Source of the DNA: Ligula intestinalis
Lineage: Eukaryota > Platyhelminthes > Cestoda > Diphyllobothriidea > Diphyllobothriidae
Direction of reading: 5' to 3'
Assembly: GCA_036362985.1 (NCBI GenBank)
Contig: JAYGXS010000002.1
Location: 6,216,471 to 6,280,470, forward strand
DNA length: 64,000 nucleotides
Below are positions 28,801 to 37,800 of the stretch, piece after piece. Under the pieces are notes generated by a model, which searched no databases, was not told the origin of the DNA, and worked only from the letters and a program-made list of their open reading frames with translations. The position numbers and the translations under genes are program-made. Each line of letters starts with the position of its first letter. The first letter of the stretch is position 1.

Positions 28801-31800
28801 TGACAATACAGTACGTATGTAGTGTACAGTGCCTATCCTGCGTTTGCTAATCAAGGACTAGGACTCTCCGGTTAGTACGCTGGCCGCCTATTAAGCCCAA
28901 TTCGGTCTGGGCCCGAGGTGGGCTTAATAACCGGCGACTACTGTAGTGTGGTTTTTATTTTTCCTTCCTCTGTGTCATTGGTCTACCATCACATCGTGCT
29001 TTACCCTTGAAATCCTTCTGGAACCACTAGTCTCGTATTGCAGCGTTTAGTGATCTGGATTTTCTAATTGGACTTACTTATTTGATCCCCGCAAAAGCAT
29101 TTCTCTGGAGGGAATGCAATGTTCACACCTGGACAACACTGCACCATCGGCAAAGGCAAGTCTACTATCTATTTATGAGCTAACTGCACTAAGTTTCCTA
29201 GTTTTTCTTAAAATTTTGATGTACTGGAACTAAGTGGAAGTAGCGGTGAGCTAAGTAACTAACTAACTAACTAAGATGGCCGTTGCTCGTCGACAGTTCA
29301 CGCTCTAGATTTCCTAGACACCCATCTGCGAATAACAAATATACTTAAAAAGGCATGAAAGTACATCTTTTCTTCTACGTCAGCGTAAAGATTCTCTAAT
29401 ATGTTTTACTGTATGCCTGTTGAGTGTTTGAGTCTACAGATAACGAGGAACACTTACGACATATTTACCGGTAAGTAACGGCAAGTAACTATACGTCAAA
29501 AGACTGACCGCGCCCGTTATTTCTAGTGTTAAGTACAGGTGTCAAGTGTCGGCTGAATTTAAAAAATTGAAAGAACTATTAAGTATAGAGATAGAATAAA
29601 ATCACGCGCATTTTTTGAGCGTAAAGCCAATGCTACTAAGTAAAATTAACAGACTCTTGCTAATCAAGGACAACGAATATAAACCATTAAAATTTTAAGG
29701 ATCATTTGTATAATAGGAAGGAGCTCGAAAGAAAATGGAGAAGACCTCCACCTTTACGTCGATACACATCTTTCTGTGACTTTTCAGATTATTTTAGGAA
29801 GCTGCTTACATACGACGAGAGAAACCTGACCTATGCAAGCAGCTTGACCACGTGGTCAACCTCCAAGTACCCTGGTAATAGGTTACTTAGTTTTAATCCC
29901 CGAGTGATTTTTAAGTAATTTTCCTCAAACTCCACCCCCCCTTCCTTCCCATACGTTGATTAGTGCAGTGTCATTTACCTGATCAATATTTAAGCCGAAC
30001 TATGACCCTTGCTGTTATATCATCCATTCTGCGAAATTTCAAATGGTTGCATGTTCTTTTCGTTATCATCCTTATGCAGCGACAAGATGCAGCTGATAAG
30101 CTGTCACGAAATTTATTAACGCAAATAAATCTTTTCGTGTATGCGTGCTTTAAATTTGTACCGTGGAACAACTGCTTTATATTTCAGAAAACATAATTGG
30201 AAAGTATAATCGGTTGTCTAAGTAACTGTTTTCCGGGAATTTCGTTTCAAGGTTAATAGCAGAACAATTTAACGTACTTAATATTTGCAGTTTGATGGAA
30301 AAATAAGTGATCAGTCGATGTTAGTTTAAGTTGGGTGCCATTTATAACTGGTTTTGCTGAAGCGTGCAAAAGGCACAGTATATAAGTTTCAATATGCTTC
30401 TAATTTTGAAAAAAAAAATAGTTCAAAATGCAGATGGAAAACATCTGCTAAACACTGCTCAGGACATGTATTCAAAAGACAGCGTATTCATTTCCACATG
30501 AACGATGCCCCTTTGAATTCAGGCTCAATGAAAGTCAAGGAGCAGATAAAAAGAGAACCAGTAAGCCCTTGTGTTATGACCCAAGGAGTAGGCAGAAAGA
30601 CGGCTAACAGCCGGTTCTCATGACAAGAACTTTATTCTGGACACCACAGAGACAATGGGTCTTTTTGCTTGTCCATTACAGCCTATTTATAAGGTTTTCG
30701 TCCTTGTAGAACAGTCCTAGACTATAGTGTGCGACGGGGATTCTGGCCTAGACGTTGATTCGTAGTTTGCCACGCTGCGGCCCTAGGAGACGTTTCTAGA
30801 CTATATGTAATGCACATTCAAGCGATTGTCACGTGTGCTCGAGGTGTTGGTGCGCGCGGCTGGTCTGCGGACATGACTCAAGTGATGTGCGCTTCTGGCC
30901 GTAGGCTCTGAGTGCATCGCCGCTCGCGTCCTCGTAACACATTGAACAGCTTAACAGTTAACAACAGTCTAAAAAAAGGATTTCCCAGATTCCCCAAATG
31001 CTTTCAAATCCAAGTTATATAGGATTAAACACTTTAAGGTTCATATGTTATGTGCATAGGCGCCAACCTGCCAAGCAGTGTGTTTTTTTAGCAGGGGGGA
31101 CTGCGGAACAGGTGAAACAACACTGATTAGCCTGTCTGGGAGTGCTAGATTCCAGCGGCGACTCCGTCGTACATCTTGGATGGTACCCGATAGTCCGAGC
31201 ATCGATTTCGATTTTACTATAGTCTTACCCCTGAGTACCTACTACGATAAATTTAATAGACAAATATTTCACCATTCCTCTGTTATCTTTTGGCGTGATT
31301 GTGGTTGAGCGACATGACGCCAGGGAATGAAGAATCCACGAATGTTACGAGAAGGGAGAAGCAAGATGAAGGACAGAATGTTCCATTTGTAGAAGGAGAT
31401 TCCGGTGAACAGCATCTTGGTGCTATTGTCAGAGGGATTATATATGCCCAAGAGCAGGAATGGTGACTGAAGTCACAAACGAAATTTAAATGAAACAGAC
31501 ACGCAATTGTCTACCTCTTTTCAGACCCCTACCCGTTTAAAACGGGGACAAGATAGAGTCAATATGACTGAATGGGATAGGGCATAGGCCGCTTTCTCCA
31601 ATGCAGGCCAGAATACCGCCTAACTTAGTCTTAAGGGGCAGGATTCTTTTGCACTGGCACTATCGCACTACTTACCCTCACTCCCCATCAGTAGGTGTCA
31701 AGATACTCTCAAGTAAACCAAGGCTGGTACTGCTAGTGCTATTTTTACTATAACTAACTAAGAGTGTATCTGAGTGACAGTAGTGCTGGTACTATTTCTG

Positions 31801-34800
31801 TCGCTATTATTAGTCAGAAGTAACGTCATTTAAGTCAGCACTGGTCTCATATCCCCTCAGTCACAACAAGAAGTGTAAGCCCCCGGATAATGGCACTCCC
31901 AATAAGTACATATCTGAAATCCGGAACACAAAATTGCTTCCCTTGGTTTTTACCCATTCAGCACTATCCACTAGCGTGTGGCAGTTTCTATTCAGTTCGT
32001 ATCGCCGACGCCAAGCACGCAAACTATCACGGGACAGCTTTTCTCTGTCTGCTTCTGAAACAGCCAATCACAGGTCCGTAGACTGTGATTGGCCAAACAG
32101 TTTGTCAAGCGGCCAGTGACTAACTCTCGCATGATGTTTCGTCCTTCACGAGCATAGCACGCTAGCAGCCAGACACCCACGCAGGGCCCGGGCCCTTCAC
32201 GTGCTGAGGCTTTAGCCACCACTGAGTTTTTGTATTCAATAAACAACTCCTACTGGTATTACCTATTCTCTTCCTACCTGGTTCTAGGCGCGATAATTGT
32301 ATTGCTCTGAGCATACTCACGTCTTAGACCTCTATTAGTATGGACTACGTATGCTAGGTTACTATGACCTAGAGATTCCTAATAGACACGTCCACAGCAT
32401 GAACTGCAGTCTCGCATCTGTAACAAGAAAACGCATCTGCTTAAGTCTGTGGTACATGTCCTTGTTCTCATATGAACACACCCCGTCCGTGTTCTGGCCC
32501 AACGACACTTGAGTGAGGAGCAAAGGGGAGTCAAAAAATTCCGCATTAACCTCAAAGCGACCCATTACAAAAAATTGAAGCCCACAGACGTTTTTTCGAG
32601 CGGCACTCCCTAATACCAAGAGCCTTAATGCCCCAACTTAAAGCGATCCGAAGATGAACGCGGTCGACTCTAGCGTAGGGTACATAGGCAGTGCAGCATT
32701 TAAACGGATAATGCCTTAGCAGATATTATTTTGGCCAAGTCAACACAACCCATTCTATCGGCAATTTTCAGCGTACGACGATGGACTGACTGTCCATTTC
32801 CGAGGTTACTAAAAACACTCTGATGGTCGTCACCGAAACAAGAGCTGGTAGTTGACTCTGCTGTGGTCTTCCAGGCCTGGAATTTAAGCGAAATGATAAG
32901 GTAGGCGGTGGTAAACCTAACGTGAGAGACATTTGGGAGATAGGCAGGTTCGGGAGATGCAAAATATGAAATCTAAGAGAAACCAGGTAGGAACTTACTC
33001 AGTCTTCGCTGTTAGCAGTGCATTCGCCTGCATAATGTCCAGCGGGTTGCTCTTCTCTCTTTCTCTTTGGAGCTTTAAAGACAATATATAACGATTAAGT
33101 TATAAGGGACCGGTGGTAATGGGGGTTATATAGGCAGGGTAAATCTGAGGGAACGAAAAACACTAGATGATTAACTAATAACACTAAAAGTAAACTAACT
33201 AAACTAAATGAAAACTAATAAAACTACTAAGCCTAACTGAAACTCAATTAAAACTAAATTAAAATTAAAACGTAAATAAATTAAAACTAATAAATCGAAA
33301 TAATAAACCAATTACTATACCAAGTCAATAATGAACTGCAAAGAAATAAGCATTTATGTATGCATAGTAAAATACGGTGTTGTTTACAAGGCATCCTATC
33401 CTATATGGGTATGGGAGGATGCTAGCGAAATGAACTTTTCTACCACTAACATATGATGTACGTTACTTTCTACCATCAATTTTCTCGCATACCTTTTTCT
33501 TAAGCCGCATGGATAGTTTTGCTTACATTTCCTTGTTGTTAAGTACTGACTTCTGTTAAAGTTGCCCAACGAGTTCCGTACTATTGACCTTTTAAGCTTC
33601 CAACCAGAAGGGTTTATAAGCAAGCTCGTATAAGTTCAAGGAACTCCGCAACGAAGTCTAGTAAACCCGCCTAAGAGGCCAAAGGATCCGGCCTCAAATA
33701 AAGCCTTTATCTTATGGGGAATACGGGAGAAAGAGAGCTTGCGGCAGTAAACACTGTCCATCACACCAACCTCCAGGCCCTCCAGTTCGTTCTTTAGGGT
33801 TGCAAATTTTCCATCCTCCGTAGACAGCTGCTCCTCGGCCTCGCGTAGCGCATTACGCAGTCGACGACCCTCATGTTGACCCTTCTGGAGTTCTAAAGTT
33901 AGTGTGTCAATTTCGCGTTCCAGCAGCCGCCGTCTCTTCTCTACCTCCTAAAACGGAAACGAAAAGATGACTGCAGGCTTAAAAAAGGCTCAGAAAAACG
34001 ACCAGGAACTTGCATTTTCGATCTTGTTCTTGTACATGAACTTATGTGCTTTTATCCGCTTTAGTAAACACTTAATGTCTGCGGTCGAGGGGCGCTCACT
34101 GATCCGGTTACGAAATATGCTCGTCCCGTTATACGTTGGAACTAAATCTCGAGCCCGCTCTGGCAGTCACAGAGCGAATAGCAGGCCGAGATTACTACCA
34201 ACTGCAGGGGAAAGACTGGAGGCGGTCGTTTCTGGCACATAAGTCATCGTCAGCCAGCCAACCGTAACCAACTGTGGGTATGGGGAGCCTCTGTTTATTG
34301 GGCATTAGGCGGTTCAATGAGCTACCATTGATTTGCGGGCCAGTTAGCCTGTCGGGGCACGAGAGCCTTATTTTAGGACATGAATTTCGTGTGTACTTCT
34401 AGCTATCAGATGCCCGTCACGTAAAGGATTTGTGGCCTGCAGTTTGGAAGACTAGTACTAGTTTGTTACTATAAGAGTAAACAAATCTTTTATGTTGCTC
34501 TTCTTCGTATCTAAACATTTAACCGTCTGTGCTTTAACCAATAATTAAGTCGAAACCAAATCGAGCTTCAACAACCCATGACTAAACTACTCGATGCTGT
34601 GATACTCGCACGTATGACCTTTGTAGATACTGACTCCTATCGCTGTTCAGAAGTAGAGACTGCGATCGATCTGGAACAAGACGTTTGTGTGTCTAACGCT
34701 TCGAATACTGTCGAGAACCCTTTATCAGAGGTAACTGTAGAACAATGTGATTCATGCGCAGATCCTTATCGCTGTCCCTAGAGGTCAGTCCGGAAAGGGT

Positions 34801-37800
34801 GACTTGCGCAGAAAGTCATTTATTGTGGAGCGGACTTGTGATGCATCTGCCTCTTTTGATATAAGAGGATGTTTAACTTCTTGATTTTTAAGACTCAAAC
34901 CTTACTTTCTTAATTTTTAAGTTTGTGGTTAGGCTATAAGCTATAGGACATTTAGCCCTTTATTCTGCATGTCCCAACAGTCGAAGAAATTAATACTTCG
35001 GATCTGACCAATGGATAAACATTCGAGGTAATCTCTTCTTCATTAACGACCCGGTCGATCTGGGTTCTCTTTTAAAAACCAGTTAATTAGCCTATAATTC
35101 TCAGTGTGATAAATAGGTTTTACTTTATGAAACGACGTTACGAAATAACATATAGCTACTGCAAGTTCATTCGTCTTTTTCGATGAAATTAGAATTTTCA
35201 GCGGACGTGAAATTGAGACTATCGTTTAAAGCCTACAAGTCATGCTAGTTTACAGGTAACGCAAAACTCTATCAAATACACATTAGTTAAGCAGAAAAAT
35301 CGATATTGAAGTGTTTAATACCAAAATATCTTTCAGAATAAATAATTTATAGGAAGCAGTTGAGTGTCAGAAATTATAAGTCGGGAGTGAACTGCTTACT
35401 GATTCAAATCTCCTTGGGAAAGAATATATCATTGGGATTTCAATTCGTTCCGAAGCGAGATTTGTATAGTCGCTTAGATGGATTCTTCGCAGGGTGCAGT
35501 ACGTTTTCCTGAATATGTAAACCTCTGTCCGTTTTATTTATTATATGGATTCAGATTACCCAATAAGGTTTATTTTAGAGACTGCAATAGGATCTAAGTC
35601 AACGCTTCACGGACTTCACCACACACGACCCAAAATACACGGGATTGTAAGCTTATTTGCAACTGCTGATAAATAGCCCAGTCCGGACGGTCTTGGCAAG
35701 TTAAACCTTATATGATGCAAATCTTCAAGGCCTGGATACTAGGTATTCACGCGAAGGATAAAACACCGCAAATAATGAGATAAATAACTTATTTCTACCA
35801 CTGGGATCGCCATTTGGGCAAGCCTTTTTTTATTTATGCACGTCACGTCGAACACATCTTGTTTCAATTAACACTAACTAACAATCTCCACATTGAAAGG
35901 CAATTTCTGTGTCATGTCCAGTGAGCCTAGGCAACTGTGATCTGTTCTCTTACCCGCGCGCTTTGAATTTTTTTAGCAAAAACAAGGCGATTATATTTCA
36001 AGTTCTACATCGAAAGATACGGTCTTTGGACAAAAATTTGATCAAAAAACACATTGTTTTTAACGATCCTCGGTCCAATTTCCTTCGATACCCCCACTGT
36101 TCGACGAGGAAATTTTCTCCAAATCGGGCATCTCGCTGGAAATATTGGCTCGGCCTACAAAGCCTATTTGTCCCAATCAATCTTTTCAGGGTTCTAAGGA
36201 GTATCCACGGACAGGCTGATTCGTTATATTTATATAGTGCTGTGTATAGTTACTAGAAGATTATAATTATCTAGATAAAGGCCACCCTATCGTTTGTTAT
36301 CTTGCTATTTTCAACCCAAATTAGTTCCAGTTGGCAACTATTAGACTACAATATATTGGTGTATAATTGCTAGAAGACTTTATTTATATAAGTAAAGGCC
36401 ACCCTATCGTTTGTTATCTTCCTTGCTCTACTATAGCTCCTAGTAGTAGCTATTAGACTACACTATCTCGGTTGCTGTTACGCATAGTCTGACGAACGCC
36501 GCAATCGTTTAAGTATAACCTTTTAGCCTTAAGTTATAGCATGTGAAACGTGGAAGTTCACGACTCAACTGTCTTGGGGGGAAAAAAGTCCTTTCCAGAG
36601 CCGGCGTCGATCCCACTGTTGGGATTATTCCTAACAGGCAGCCCGAGCGAACTGTCGGGTCACNNNNNNNNNNCACAAAGAGACTGGCGGCACTAAATAG
36701 CCTGGGAACCCATTACAACACCCACAACCTGCGACTTAAGGAGCGAGCGTCTAAGCCGCTCAGCCACTACAACCCAGCTACGCGAGTTACAGAAAGTTAC
36801 GTGCATTGACAGGGTTGACACGATAAATTCCGCCAGTGACCCAACTGTCCTGGGTGGAAAAAAAGTCCTTTCCAGAGCCGCCGTCGATCCCCCAACCTGC
36901 GACTTAGGGAGCGAGCGTCTAAGCCGCTGAGCCAAGTGAGTAACAGAAAGTTAAGTGCATTGACAGGGTTGACACGATGAATTCCGCCAACGAACTCTTT
37001 GACCAAACTGTCCCGGCCACTGAAACTTTGCTACGCAAGTCACAGAAAATGAAGTGCACTGACAGGGCTGACACGATAAATTCCGCCAACGACCCAACTG
37101 TCCTGGGTGGAAAGAAATCCTTTCTGGAGTCGGCGTCGATCCCTCAACCTGCGACTTAGGGAGCGAGCGTCCAAGCCGCTCGGCCACTGCCACCCAGCTT
37201 CGCGAACAACTACAGGCCAATAAGCCTTACTTCAATATGTTGCAAGATCATGGAGCGAATCATCAAAATAGAGTTGATGCAATTCCTGGAGTGTCACTGA
37301 CTTCTTTCTGACAGACAGCACGGATTCCGTAGAGGATGGTCCTGCTTGAAAAATGTGATCTACTGTTTAGAACAATGGACCAGAGCACTCGATCAGGGAA
37401 ACTCGATGCACGCAGTTTTCGTAGATTTCAAAAAAGTGTTTGACACTGTGCCTCATCGACGTCCTTTATACAAGCTTAGAAGTATAGGGGTAACAGGCAA
37501 CCTTTCCGATGGATCGAAAACTTTCTGACTGGCCAAGTTCAAACCATATGCATTGGGGATCAGCGATCGGCGGAGGTGGCGGTTGATAGTGGGATCCCCC
37601 AGGGTTCCGCTTTGGCCCCTATCCTCTTCCTTCCTTATATATATCGATGACTGCATAAGTGGATTAGACTGCGAAACCACAATGTTTGCCGACGATTTAA
37701 AACTCTGGAAGGTCATTCGTAGCGAAGACGACGAAGCAAATCTTCAGGCAGATATGCACCGACTCGAGCAATGGTCAAACGAGTGGCTCCTGCCATTTAA

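Noticed and set aside
35909..36256. 115-codon ORF in CCDC146 intron 2.
   Set aside because: No domain; overlaps a tandem duplication; no sign of splicing.
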